From Alistipes sp. (GTDB lineage: Bacteria > Bacteroidota > Bacteroidia > Bacteroidales > Rikenellaceae): a DNA stretch of 35,061 nucleotides. Below are positions 7,483-16,486 of this stretch, one piece after another (position 1 is the first letter of the stretch; the number at the start of each line of letters is the position of its first letter). Below the pieces are notes generated by a model, which had not been told where the DNA came from, did not search any database, and worked only from the letters and a program-made list of their open reading frames with translations. Both the position numbers and the translations under genes were made by a program. Location of the stretch: positions 1 to 35,061 of the forward strand of contig JAGBTP010000002.1 in NCBI GenBank assembly GCA_017631255.1. The letters are read 5' to 3'.

Positions 7483-9513
7483 CTAATAGTTTAATACAAT
7501 ATCATCGACATACATCCACGAGTTGGTCGAACCGCAGAAGTAGTCACCATAGCCCGAAGGTGTGAACGATACCACAATCTTCTTAGGCTTAGCCGTAGCC
7601 ATATCCTCACGATATGTGATGTTGATGGTCTCCTCGGTCCACTCGCTGCGTGAGTCGGTGCCAGAGATGTAACCGTAGCCGATAATACCTGGCAGCGTAT
7701 CGAGCTTATCGAGCTTGAGGAAGCTGCTCTCATCCTTAGTATTTACCGAGAAGGTAGTACCGTCGGTGATGAGCACCATAATGGTGTAGATATCGGTACC
7801 CGAAGCGTGTGAGCCCTGGTTAATGGTACCCTCGTTGTTCTTCATCCAGAACGACAAGCTCTTAGGCTTTGCTGTGTATGCGAAGTCACGACCGAAGGTT
7901 ACGATACCATCCATACCGTTGAGCATAAAGGTACCTGTGAAGAGGTTACCCGCAGCGAACTTACCGATACCAAGCAACGACGCAAACTGCGACTTGAGCT
8001 GTGCCGAATACATACCCGCAGAGCCTGGGCGAACATCGGTTGATGACTGCGTAAGCGTAGCACCTACCATATTACCACCCTCGTTACCTGTGAGCCAGAA
8101 AGGAGCATCGCCCTCGCCATAAGGGAGTACCCACGATGCGGTATGCCAACGCTCCATATCGCCGTTAGGAAGCTGAGTACCAGCAGCCGTAGCAATCGTG
8201 AGCGACTTACCAGCATCGGCGCTATCTACCACGAGTTTGTACTCGTAGTTCTGCGCTGCTGCGAAGGTAGTGAGCGTAGCGGTGTAGATACCATTCTCGC
8301 CAGCCGTAGCCTCCACCTCGTTCCACTCAGTGCCATCGGTTGTGTAAGCAACCTTCACAGATGCCGCCTCGCTGAGCACCATAGCCTTGAACGACGCTGT
8401 TGCAAACCAGAGGTCGTAGTCGCCCGCTGTGAGAGGCATAACACCCTGCACCTTGTAGGCAACCTCCTTCGACATCTTACCGCCGTCAACATCCTCGATA
8501 TGGAATGTTACGCCCTGCTCGCCACCAGATACGCTGTTGAAGAACTCTGGCGCAAGGATGAGCTGGTAGCTCATATCGTCGCTCTTGTTGAGCGTAACGC
8601 CCGCAGGCACCGATGTCAAGAGGTCGTAATCGACGCCATCAACCGACATAGTCATAAGATTGATAGCTGCAAGCGATGCGATGTTGTATGTGCGTGCTAC
8701 GGTCGAAAGCTGAGTCTCCGCAACATCGAAGCCGTCACCCATAATCGTTGGGTCTGGGCTGAAGATGATAACATCATCGAACTCCTCGATGCTCTCGTCG
8801 ACGATAGCCTCGAATACGAGGTTACCTGGGGCATCCTTCGAGTACTTAAGCGTGATGGTGTACTTAGCCGCTGGCTTGATATTCTCAATAAGACCCTCCT
8901 TTACGATGTCGCCCTCAGCAGGGTGAGTACCCTCGAAGTGCCAATAGAGTGATGTCTCGCCCTCGGGCATAATAACATAACCCTCCTTAGTCTCCTCGTA
9001 GATGAGTGAGAGCACATCGCCGGTAGCGATAGCCGATGAATCGTAGGCATCGTCGATAGCAACGGTGGTGAAGTAGCCCTCGCTAAGTTTCTCTACCACA
9101 GTAGCGTCATAGTTAACCACAACGATGGTAGACTGAAGCTTGCAATCGACCGTAACAGGGGTTACGATACCACTCTCCACAGCGAAGGTCTGCTCGCCGT
9201 AGTAGTACTTCGTGTCGAACGACATAGCGCGCTTCTCGCCCACCTGCACCTTAGCTACATAGTCACCCTCGAGCAATGCCAAGTACTCAGGCACATCGGC
9301 AATGGACTCGTAGCGACGGATGAGCTTCTGCTCCTCGTTCTCGACCTTGTAGACCTTGATAACTACACTATCCTCAGCAGTGAGGTCGGCAGGCATAGCC
9401 ATACCGAGGCGCATAGCACCCTCGCCCGCTGCCATCTCCATCGATGGCTCTATATCCTTTGAGCAAGATGCCACTACAAGCACCGCACTCAATAACATAA
9501 ACAACTTTTTCAT
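7483..9513 (-). CDS. DUF4493-PCMD two-domain surface lipoprotein
   Basis: The start at 9513 (MKKLFMLLSAVLVVASCSKD) is preferred to a Met three codons upstream because it gives a compact signal with lipobox Cys17. The CSKD start of the mature protein resembles surface-export signals of Bacteroidetes lipoproteins. The N-terminal third (about 30-240) matches the DUF4493 pattern: MRLGMAMPADL, then VVIKVYK, then an EGDYVAKVQVG turn and TVDCKLQSTIVVV. The C-terminal part (about 447-676) is a PCMD domain with LPNGDMERW, APFWLTGN, STDVRPGS and GIGKFAAGN. The middle holds Ig-like strands. It is co-transcribed with two other DUF4493 genes upstream. A role in surface adhesion or glycan binding is inferred from the domains. 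Confidence 0.8.
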   Translation of the reverse strand: MKKLFMLLSAVLVVASCSKDIEPSMEMAAGEGAMRLGMAMPADLTAEDSVVIKVYKVENEEQKLIRRYESIADVPEYLALLEGDYVAKVQVGEKRAMSFDTKYYYGEQTFAVESGIVTPVTVDCKLQSTIVVVNYDATVVEKLSEGYFTTVAIDDAYDSSAIATGDVLSLIYEETKEGYVIMPEGETSLYWHFEGTHPAEGDIVKEGLIENIKPAAKYTITLKYSKDAPGNLVFEAIVDESIEEFDDVIIFSPDPTIMGDGFDVAETQLSTVARTYNIASLAAINLMTMSVDGVDYDLLTSVPAGVTLNKSDDMSYQLILAPEFFNSVSGGEQGVTFHIEDVDGGKMSKEVAYKVQGVMPLTAGDYDLWFATASFKAMVLSEAASVKVAYTTDGTEWNEVEATAGENGIYTATLTTFAAAQNYEYKLVVDSADAGKSLTIATAAGTQLPNGDMERWHTASWVLPYGEGDAPFWLTGNEGGNMVGATLTQSSTDVRPGSAGMYSAQLKSQFASLLGIGKFAAGNLFTGTFMLNGMDGIVTFGRDFAYTAKPKSLSFWMKNNEGTINQGSHASGTDIYTIMVLITDGTTFSVNTKDESSFLKLDKLDTLPGIIGYGYISGTDSRSEWTEETINITYREDMATAKPKKIVVSFTPSGYGDYFCGSTNSWMYVDDIVLNY

Positions 9514-9543
9514 AATAGACATAATCGTTTAGTGTTAATTATG

Positions 9544-11193
9544 CTACTCGAAGCGCATCATTACGGTCTTTGTCGTAGCGTTGCCCTCCATATCGGTTAC
9601 GGTCATCACGAAGTCGTGGTCGCCAGCACCGAGCATAGCGAGGATACCCAAGAAGTTGGTGATGTTGAGCTGATCCTCCGAGATGAGTGTCTGGTTGTAA
9701 ACCTGGTCACCAACAGGGAAGCCAAGACCTGAGAGCGATGTGAACATCTCAGTCGAGTTCACAAGGCTGAACTTAGCAGCAAGGCCTACCGCCTCGAGCT
9801 CCTGAGCGTTGAGCGTGAGCGACTCGATCTCAATCTCGAAGTCCTGAATTGCCAATGGTGCCACAACACGAATCATACAAGTGTCGCCTGACTTGATAAC
9901 CTGACGCTTGTCGATATCGTAGCCCACCCATATGATCTGAGGTGCAACATTCTGGCCATACTTAATAGTAAGTGTTGTGGTAGTGTGAGCATTGTTCTCA
10001 TCCACTACGCTGATCTCGTAGGTGTGAGTACCCTCGTATGTCTTGAGCAACTCTGCCTGAGCAGCAAACTTAAGGCGTGCAACATTAGCACCCTTAACAT
10101 CTGTTGGGTAACCCATCATCTTGAGGATTGCGTTCGAGGTTGTAGGGGCGCACAAATCCTCCTCAACAGACATAATCTGCGAGTATGCGTTCACGAAGTC
10201 GGCATTATCCGACGCAGCCTTAACCACGAGTGACTTGATAGGAGCCTTAGCCGTAACATCGAGGTTGATGCTGCGAGTGAAGTTACCCTCAGCGTCGAAC
10301 ATCTCGTCGGTAAGCTCGAAGGCCTCTGCAAGGTCGTGACCCTCCCATACGATTACTGGAGCATCGGTGTCATCTGGGATAATCTCCTCCATAAGTGCTA
10401 CCGAGGTATCGAAGGTAATCTCCTCGTCGTATGTCCAAGTGTCGCAAACGATGCCGATGGTAGCTGTACCATCTGCTGCGTGCTGAACAACGACATTAAT
10501 CTTACGCCACTGCGCAGCCTTAACGCCCTTAATCTCGCTGGTCATAGCGATATCCTTATCCTCACCAGCATAGCGGCAGTTGAAGTTGAGCTTGAGGGTA
10601 TTCTCCGCAGCCACAGGAGCGAAGTAACCGGCACGAGTCTCAGTAGCAGCATATACAAGCTCACTTGACTCGAGTGCCACGGTCATTGATGTATTCTCGA
10701 GGTCGATCTGCTCATAGATATCGGCAGCATACTCCACCGACACCTTGATGTTAGCGAGCTTACATACCAAGTCGTTGACATCGGTTGTCTGCTTACGGGT
10801 GATGATAACCTCCTTCTGACCTGCGTATACAGGAGCCTCCCACGCAGCGTTCTGCATAGCTGCCGACACCATCTTAATGGTATATACGCCACCCTCGAGG
10901 GCAATAGGCTCTGTTGGGCGCTCGCCATACTTGAACGATGCCACCTGCTCGCCCTGAGCGTTAAGGATTACTACATCGAAGGCGTTGATGTCAACACCCT
11001 CGGCACGGGTTGTGTTCTCGATATTCTCGGTATCCTCCAACACAGAAGCCACCATATCGCCAAGCATAAGGTAGCCGATGTTCTGCTGTGGGTCCTCTGT
11101 GCCACCACTATATGATACCTTATCCTTGCTACAAGCACCAAGTGTGAGTGCTACAATAAAGGCAATGCCTAATATTTTTACTACTGATTTCAT
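9544..11193 (-). CDS. DUF4493-domain surface lipoprotein with two Ig-like repeats
   Basis: The 549-residue protein has a signal ending LTLGAC (Cys21) and a SKDK stretch right after it. Residues about 38-250 fit DUF4493: NIGYLMLGDMV, then a TTRAEG segment of the kind seen in many fimbrillin-related proteins, then ALEGGVYTIKMVSA and DVNDLVCKLANIKVSVEY. After that, two related modules begin at APVIVWEGHDL (about 277) and APQIIWVGYDI (about 420), suggesting an internal duplication. It starts 14 bases after the preceding gene in the operon. DUF4493 proteins have no proven activity; family context and fimbrillin neighbours suggest a surface fibre or adhesin subunit. Confidence 0.75.
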   Translation of the reverse strand: MKSVVKILGIAFIVALTLGACSKDKVSYSGGTEDPQQNIGYLMLGDMVASVLEDTENIENTTRAEGVDINAFDVVILNAQGEQVASFKYGERPTEPIALEGGVYTIKMVSAAMQNAAWEAPVYAGQKEVIITRKQTTDVNDLVCKLANIKVSVEYAADIYEQIDLENTSMTVALESSELVYAATETRAGYFAPVAAENTLKLNFNCRYAGEDKDIAMTSEIKGVKAAQWRKINVVVQHAADGTATIGIVCDTWTYDEEITFDTSVALMEEIIPDDTDAPVIVWEGHDLAEAFELTDEMFDAEGNFTRSINLDVTAKAPIKSLVVKAASDNADFVNAYSQIMSVEEDLCAPTTSNAILKMMGYPTDVKGANVARLKFAAQAELLKTYEGTHTYEISVVDENNAHTTTTLTIKYGQNVAPQIIWVGYDIDKRQVIKSGDTCMIRVVAPLAIQDFEIEIESLTLNAQELEAVGLAAKFSLVNSTEMFTSLSGLGFPVGDQVYNQTLISEDQLNITNFLGILAMLGAGDHDFVMTVTDMEGNATTKTVMMRFE

Positions 11194-11207
11194 ACTATTG
11201 ATCTCTT

Positions 11208-11975
11208 TTACTGTGCATAATCGTTTAACTCCTGCTCGATATCAACCGACTCGACGAGAGTATCGTTGAGGGTTATGTTGAGCGTTGCGCTACCTGCGTT
11301 CTCAACATCGAACTTAACGGTGTAGAGGGTCTGTGCCTGCGCCGCCTCGTTCTTATACTCTGGGAGCATCACCTTAACGCCCTCGCTACCCGACTGGTTA
11401 GGCTGCTTAACAGCGGTACCCGATACGGTGAAGACACCAGGTGCGATGAAGAGTGGTGCGCTCTGCGCTGTGACATCGAACTTGTTACCCGCAGCAGTGG
11501 TAAGCTCAAGGGCATAGCCACCAGCGAAATAGTTTGCGAAGTTCTCTGTTGCCTCAACAACAACCAAGGCGTTGGCGATGGTCGCCGTAATCTCGACATC
11601 GGTTGACTGACGCGCCTCGACAGCGAACTGCTTGCTACCCACGAAGGTAGCCTTGTCGTAGCCCTCCTCTGCGAGGTCGCCCGCAACTACCGTAGCCACA
11701 TAGTTACCGTGGTGGAGGTAGTTATCCTCGTTAAACTGAGCGATTGTGGCATACTCGGCCGCAAAATCGCTACCCACACCGACGATGCTAAGAGTAAAGT
11801 CCTCTGCACTTGGGGTTGTGCAGCTAACATTGGCGCGTGTGGTGCTAACCTCGGTCATAGCTACGCAGCTAACATTCACACGACCGTTACCCTCTGCCTC
11901 GTTCATAGCACCATCCTTCGAGCAGGCCGTAAGAGCCAGCGCAAGGAGCGATGCCATAGTGAAAAACTTTTTCAT
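11208..11975 (-). CDS. short DUF4493-domain lipoprotein
   Basis: The 255-residue protein has lipobox LALTAC (Cys18) followed by SKDG. It contains only the DUF4493 core: NGRVNVSCVAM near residue 31, TTRANVSC, EDFTLSIVGVG, HHGNYVATVVAGD, TDVEITATIANALVVVEAT. It ends in a beta-rich tail with LYTVKFDVENAGSATLNITL. It is about half the length of the other operon members and may be a minor subunit or an assembly partner. It lies 38 bases downstream of the fimbrillin-like gene and 14 bases upstream of the next DUF4493 gene. Confidence 0.75.
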   Translation of the reverse strand: MKKFFTMASLLALALTACSKDGAMNEAEGNGRVNVSCVAMTEVSTTRANVSCTTPSAEDFTLSIVGVGSDFAAEYATIAQFNEDNYLHHGNYVATVVAGDLAEEGYDKATFVGSKQFAVEARQSTDVEITATIANALVVVEATENFANYFAGGYALELTTAAGNKFDVTAQSAPLFIAPGVFTVSGTAVKQPNQSGSEGVKVMLPEYKNEAAQAQTLYTVKFDVENAGSATLNITLNDTLVESVDIEQELNDYAQ

Positions 11976-12013
11976 AACAGATTGGTTTTAATTATTTTAA
12001 TTTTACTTGTTTA

Positions 12014-13831
12014 CTACTTAACAATAGACACCTTGATGTTATCGAGGTAGACATTCACCTCAGTGTTACCCGTACCCGACGCAGTGCTGAGCGTAGGATA
12101 GAAGCAGATACGCGTGTCGCTGCTTACGGGCAACTCCGTAGAGTATGTGGGGAAACTCTGACCGAAGGCATTGTCGCTTGCGTTGTCCGCCAAGGTCTGG
12201 TTAAAGAATGTCGTACCGAAGTCGGCAAGTGTAGTGTCGTACGATGATGAGATACCTGTCGAACCCGTTGGAATACCATTGATTGGGTTGCTGTGGTTGG
12301 TATGCGTTGCAACATTTATCGCACCCGATTTAAGGCTCAGCGAGCTGCTCTTATGTTTATAGAGCGCCGCATCGAAGTGCAACTTCACATTCACACTCTT
12401 ACCCGCCTTAAGACCACGCGTGCCGTTGCCCAGCGGTGGTGTATCTACACGACCGTGGTGGCTCGATGCAAAGGACACAAAAATCTTAACAGACTGGTAG
12501 CGCGAGTTTACGCGAATAGCACCTGGCTTCAACCAGAAACGAGCTGCGTTCCAGCCATTTGTAGGCATAGCGCCATCGAGCGACACACCTGGCTGCTCAC
12601 GCTCACTCGACGAGTATGAGTTGTTACCGTAGCTCTCCTTCTCGGTTGCGCTATCGAAGTTCTCGAAGAGGAGGTATGGCACATCCACCGGTGCGATGTT
12701 CTGCTGGAAGTATGGTTTAAGCGTACCCAAGTTCACCTTGTTCTCAACAACGGCGTTCTCGGTATCGAATACCAGCGTCCAGTTGGTGTTATTGTATGCC
12801 GCAGCATCGAACTCGCCGAAGAACTCAACGGCATAGCGGTTCTCGCTATTGCGGTTGAAGGTACCTCTATTTACGCCGTTATTGTCGTAGAGCGTGAAGT
12901 AGTTAAAATCCTCACCGAGGTAGTTAGCGCCGATAGAGAAGTTTAGAACGGTGTACTTATCGAATGGAGGCATAGCCATACGGATAGGTGTGATATGACC
13001 CGCCGCAAAGGTGCGCTCGAGCTGATATGTCGCAACCTCGGAGCGCTGCTCAAGGCCCTTAACCTTATAGCTCACATCGCCCGACACGGTACCAGGGAGC
13101 ACGAATACCCATATATCGCTACCAACAGCAAAGCCCTCGTTGCTATTCACAACGATGGTATTCGAGGTGTTGGCATATGTAGGCTCGGCATTAGGATTTG
13201 CCACATCGACGATGATATCGCCCACAACGGGGTTAGGGAATGTGACCTCAAGGCTGTACACCCTATCGGAGAAGTTGCTACTCTTCTCAGGCACAACAAT
13301 CTTGAGCGCGTGCATCTGGTGACGCATAACGGTATTAAGCTCCACCTTGCTCTCAGCGGTAAGAGCACCCGCCACCACAGGCTCTGCGATCATAATATCG
13401 TGAACGCCGTCGTACTTACCCGACTGCACCGCCGCAACGCTATATGTTGCGAGCGTACCCTCCACCGCCTTAGGCTGTGGGTAGCTAAGCAGATAGGTGT
13501 AGTCACCCTCGCCCATCGCTGCTATGCCCGATGTGAAGTAGGCCTTGTCCCACTCAGTCGAGAAGTAGCGGAGCGTGAAGATAGCGTTCTCGAAGGCGTA
13601 GCTGCCGTCGCCACTCTTGGCCCACACTGCGAGCTTATCGCCCTCCACCCAGCGGGTAGTGCGGCCATCAGCGGGGTCGATCGATGTACGCGTAGCATCC
13701 ATCGGGAGCGAGAATCCCACCTCGGTATCGGGCACTATCGATGCCGTTGGGGTCGATGCCTCCTTGTCGGCACACGCCGCCACAACGAGAGCGAGGAGTG
13801 CAAAAGAGGCTACTTTCAGAAGATTCTTCAT
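12014..13831 (-). CDS. fimbrillin-like lipoprotein, first gene of the seven-gene surface operon
   Basis: The 605-residue protein starts with a signal peptide and lipobox VVAAC (Cys20). Residues about 38-290 follow the fimbrillin layout: EVGFSLPMDATRTSI, RWVEGDKLAVWAK, a YLLSYPQ strand, then MRHQMHALKIVVPEK and the LERTFAAGHITPIRM edge strand. The C-terminal part from about 390 (PYLLFENFDSATE onward) is a separate beta domain, rich in Ser and Asn with a jelly-roll appearance and ending NTEVNVYLDNIKVSIVK. In fimbrillins the N-terminal region is removed by a protease before donor-strand assembly; no such site is claimed here. A -7-like TATATTTG lies 35 bases upstream, so this gene probably opens the operon. 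Confidence 0.7.
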   Translation of the reverse strand: MKNLLKVASFALLALVVAACADKEASTPTASIVPDTEVGFSLPMDATRTSIDPADGRTTRWVEGDKLAVWAKSGDGSYAFENAIFTLRYFSTEWDKAYFTSGIAAMGEGDYTYLLSYPQPKAVEGTLATYSVAAVQSGKYDGVHDIMIAEPVVAGALTAESKVELNTVMRHQMHALKIVVPEKSSNFSDRVYSLEVTFPNPVVGDIIVDVANPNAEPTYANTSNTIVVNSNEGFAVGSDIWVFVLPGTVSGDVSYKVKGLEQRSEVATYQLERTFAAGHITPIRMAMPPFDKYTVLNFSIGANYLGEDFNYFTLYDNNGVNRGTFNRNSENRYAVEFFGEFDAAAYNNTNWTLVFDTENAVVENKVNLGTLKPYFQQNIAPVDVPYLLFENFDSATEKESYGNNSYSSSEREQPGVSLDGAMPTNGWNAARFWLKPGAIRVNSRYQSVKIFVSFASSHHGRVDTPPLGNGTRGLKAGKSVNVKLHFDAALYKHKSSSLSLKSGAINVATHTNHSNPINGIPTGSTGISSSYDTTLADFGTTFFNQTLADNASDNAFGQSFPTYSTELPVSSDTRICFYPTLSTASGTGNTEVNVYLDNIKVSIVK

Positions 13832-13865
13832 AAATTAACTATACTATTTATAATAATAATCGCGA

Positions 13866-13873
13866 CAAATATA
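13866..13873 (-). promoter_or_regulatory. Bacteroidetes -7 promoter element for the seven-gene surface operon
   Basis: The minus strand reads TATATTTG, matching TAnnTTTG, 35 bases upstream of the fimbrillin-like ATG. No -33 TTTG stands at the usual 19-21 base distance. If this is the promoter, a single transcript of about 10 kb runs to the terminator at 3545-3573. Confidence 0.45.
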
Positions 13874-13961
13874 GGTTAAACTTTTTCATTGAAAAAATAA
13901 ATTCAACGAACAGCCCCATTTGTAGCATCAAAAGTCATATTCCACCATCGACACACAACAA

Positions 13962-13993
13962 ATAGCCCCGGGGTTTTGCAACCTCGGGGCTAT
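13962..13993 (-). terminator. strong hairpin terminator after the BACON/Fn3 lipoprotein gene
   Basis: ATAGCCCCGGGGTT and AACCTCGGGGCTAT pair over 14 positions (one G-T wobble) around a four-base loop. It lies about 30 bases after the stop of the gene at 14025-16370 and separates it from the operon promoter. The T-run on the minus side is weak. Confidence 0.7.
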
Positions 13994-14024
13994 ATCATAA
14001 TTATATTAATATCATCTTTTGAGG

Positions 14025-16370
14025 CTATCGACTCTCGAAGCGCACAGCCATACTATTTGCCGATTTTCGCTCCATTGGGCTCTTCTCAGCGCACTCCTTG
14101 CGCACAGCCTCTACGGTCGTTACCTCGCAGGCATCACGCTTAATTACCAAGCTGTTAAGCGATGCTGACACGCCCGAAAGTCCACCCATATAGTAGTCCA
14201 CAAAGTCCTGAGCATCGCCCGCACCGTCGCGTGTGCAGATGAAGCGCTCACGATATACAGGACTTGGATTATCGTCACGATCGAAGGCCACAGCGGCAAT
14301 CATCATCTCCACATCCCACTGACCACGGAAGTAGGCTGGCGACCAATAAGCGCCCACATTATAGAGGTTGTCGATGAGCATATCGTCGCTAAACTGTTCA
14401 GGATCCTCGAGGCCCTCCTGATAAGCAAAGATAGTATAGAGGTAGCCGCTAAAGTCTCCCTCAATCTCTACGGACATAGGGATGATAACCTGACCCTGAT
14501 AGTTACTAAAATACTCTGGCTCAATAGCATAGACTTCGTCGCCATCGTAGTAGGCATCGAAGCCCGCCCTGATGGTGATATCGGCAATAATAGCCACCTC
14601 GGTTCTAAACTCGCCACCCGTACGCATCGAGCCTGTGTACTCGAAACGGTCAGGGTTCATAGGCAAGATGACGATATGGTACTCGGTGTCGGGCTTAAGC
14701 TGCGATAGGCGGCTTGTAACCTTACCCTGTGCCAACTCGTAGTAGCTAAACTCCCAATAATCACCATAGTAGGCACGATTATAGGTATCAGCAATGTAGG
14801 CCTTAATCTCCTCCTCTGTCGTAGAGGTCTCAAAGACATTCCAATAGTACCAGATGCTGTAATCCGAAGGCGTGATTGAGACGCGTGCCTCACGGTCGTC
14901 AATCTCCGTAATCTCGATATTGTACTGACACGCCTCGATGTCGCCAGCTGCGGCGGTGGCGATATCCTCACGCACGAGCTTTGTGGTGAGCACTCCCGCC
15001 TCGTAGCCAAACAGAAGCACGGCATAGTTTGTTTCAGCCTCAAGACCCGAGAAGGTTCCCTCAATATCGCCCTCGAAGATATAGTTATAGAGGAACGATG
15101 TGCCGTACTTGGTAAGAATATGGTTAAATATCTCGTCGTCGGTCGTTAGCTTAGCAATCTCCTTCGATGGGATGGCGAAGATGGCATAAGGGTCGTTTGT
15201 CGTGGTCGTTACCTTGACATAGAATGTCGACTGCGTGATATCCGAAATCTCCATAGCGAGCTGATTCTCAGAGGCTGGGATGCTACCCACCTCTAAGAAC
15301 TCGTACGACACCTCGCTCAGACGCTCACACGCCTCGTTCCACTTGAAGGCAAAGGCCACATACTTCGTGTTGGCCATACCCTCGAACTCGTATGCCGTAG
15401 CCAAGTAGTCGGTGTTGTACTCGAAGATCTCAGCAAGGGTGTAGTCCCACGCAGCGTAGTCCTCAATCATATTGAGGATTACGGCATCGGCTGCAACATT
15501 GATATCTTTGCCATACATCTGCTCGAAGTCCTCATAGGTGATGAGGTTGTTGTAGTAGGCAACACCCTCGTGCGATGGTGTAATCTCGATGTGGGCAATG
15601 GCACGATTTACCGTAATGTCGAAGTCGAAGGTTACATCGTTACCAGCGTATGGTGCCGTAGTTGTGAATGTCTCCGAGTAGAGGGATGTAGTCTTTTCGC
15701 CTGAGGTGTTCATACCATATACATATACCACATACTCCCACTCTGGGTCGAGACCATTCATCCTGATGCCAGAATGTGAGCCCGTGCTGAGGATTGTTGC
15801 GAGGTAGTCGCTAAGCGCAACATCGGCCTCGTCAGCCATTGCGTTATAGTAACGCATATCCTCGGCAAAGATATCCTCCTCGCTCATCTGCTCGAACCAC
15901 ACCTTGTCGACAATCTGACCAACCCAAGTGGTCGCATCGCTCGCCGCTGTAACTGAAAATGTTACAGCCGTAGCCTCAACGCTATCCACCTTAACGCCCA
16001 GTGGCTCCACATACGCCTCCTGCGAGAGAGCGAGGGTCAACGCGGTGGTGCCATAACTAAGCTCGAGTGTTGTGGTACGCGCCGCACCCGAATCGTTCTT
16101 AGCCACATCGAACCTCACAAGCGTTGCCGCAACAAGAGGCTCCGACACCCAGTCGGCATTGCACTTAACGCTGAGCGTCTCACCCTCGATAGGGCTCAAA
16201 ATGGCATAGTTAAATTGTAGGGTCTCGCCCTCAGCCTTAGCTGTGAGCTCCTCGGCATAGACCTTAATGCGGTCAGGCTCGATGGTAGCGCCCTCCTTCT
16301 GGCACGAGAGCGTCATCGCAAGCAGTGCCGTCATCGCAAAAAAGAGCGAAGAGAGTAGTCGTTTGTTCAT
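14025..16370 (-). CDS. large BACON / Fn3-like repeat surface lipoprotein
   Basis: The start at 16370 is chosen because it gives a clean signal peptide, MNKRLLSSLFFAMTALLAMT, with Cys at residue 23; a longer frame of 35 extra codons has no such signal and overlaps the promoter. The 781-residue protein opens with a BACON-type module (about 30-110: LQFNYAILSP, CNADWVSEP, ALTLALSQEA). Three or more Fn3/Ig-like repeats follow, each with a WVGQIVDKVWFEQM-, YVVYVYGMNTSGEK- or YAVLLFGYEAG-like strand. The acidic, aromatic-rich composition is typical of secreted Bacteroidetes proteins. BACON domains are usually mucin- or carbohydrate-associated, so adhesion to glycans is the best guess. It has its own promoter and terminator. 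Confidence 0.7.
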   Translation of the reverse strand: MNKRLLSSLFFAMTALLAMTLSCQKEGATIEPDRIKVYAEELTAKAEGETLQFNYAILSPIEGETLSVKCNADWVSEPLVAATLVRFDVAKNDSGAARTTTLELSYGTTALTLALSQEAYVEPLGVKVDSVEATAVTFSVTAASDATTWVGQIVDKVWFEQMSEEDIFAEDMRYYNAMADEADVALSDYLATILSTGSHSGIRMNGLDPEWEYVVYVYGMNTSGEKTTSLYSETFTTTAPYAGNDVTFDFDITVNRAIAHIEITPSHEGVAYYNNLITYEDFEQMYGKDINVAADAVILNMIEDYAAWDYTLAEIFEYNTDYLATAYEFEGMANTKYVAFAFKWNEACERLSEVSYEFLEVGSIPASENQLAMEISDITQSTFYVKVTTTTNDPYAIFAIPSKEIAKLTTDDEIFNHILTKYGTSFLYNYIFEGDIEGTFSGLEAETNYAVLLFGYEAGVLTTKLVREDIATAAAGDIEACQYNIEITEIDDREARVSITPSDYSIWYYWNVFETSTTEEEIKAYIADTYNRAYYGDYWEFSYYELAQGKVTSRLSQLKPDTEYHIVILPMNPDRFEYTGSMRTGGEFRTEVAIIADITIRAGFDAYYDGDEVYAIEPEYFSNYQGQVIIPMSVEIEGDFSGYLYTIFAYQEGLEDPEQFSDDMLIDNLYNVGAYWSPAYFRGQWDVEMMIAAVAFDRDDNPSPVYRERFICTRDGAGDAQDFVDYYMGGLSGVSASLNSLVIKRDACEVTTVEAVRKECAEKSPMERKSANSMAVRFESR

Positions 16371-16422
16371 AAAAAAGTTATTTGATTGTTTGTTAAATGT
16401 GTTTGTTTCACAATATTTATGA

Positions 16423-16451
16423 CAAAAGTAATCTAAATTTTTTTTTCGCAA
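16423..16451 (-). promoter_or_regulatory. promoter for the BACON/Fn3 lipoprotein gene
   Basis: On the minus strand, TACTTTTG (16430-16423) matches TAnnTTTG and TTG (16451-16449) stands 18 bases upstream. It faces the engB promoter, whose -7 element lies 33 bases away. Confidence 0.5.
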
Positions 16452-16462
16452 TTTTTTTTGCG

Positions 16463-16470
16463 TACTTTTG
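16463..16470 (+). promoter_or_regulatory. -7 promoter element of engB
   Basis: TACTTTTG matches TAnnTTTG, 16 bases upstream of the engB ATG. This gives a very short leader and rules out the longer upstream reading frame as the protein start. Confidence 0.55.
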
Positions 16471-16486
16471 CACAAATATTTCAGCT

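Noticed and set aside
3637..13831. SusC/SusD-type polysaccharide utilisation locus
   Set aside because: No TonB-dependent receptor or SusD protein is present; the two barrels are far too small to be SusC.
12995..13879. Plus-strand ORF of 294 codons
   Set aside because: Antisense to the fimbrillin-like gene; no signal peptide or known motif.
16371..16475. Longer N-terminus of the BACON/Fn3 lipoprotein
   Set aside because: It would bury the signal peptide 35 residues inside and overlaps the divergent promoter.
16397..16486. Longer N-terminus of engB
   Set aside because: The extension runs through the TAnnTTTG promoter element and adds a Phe-rich segment not seen in EngB.
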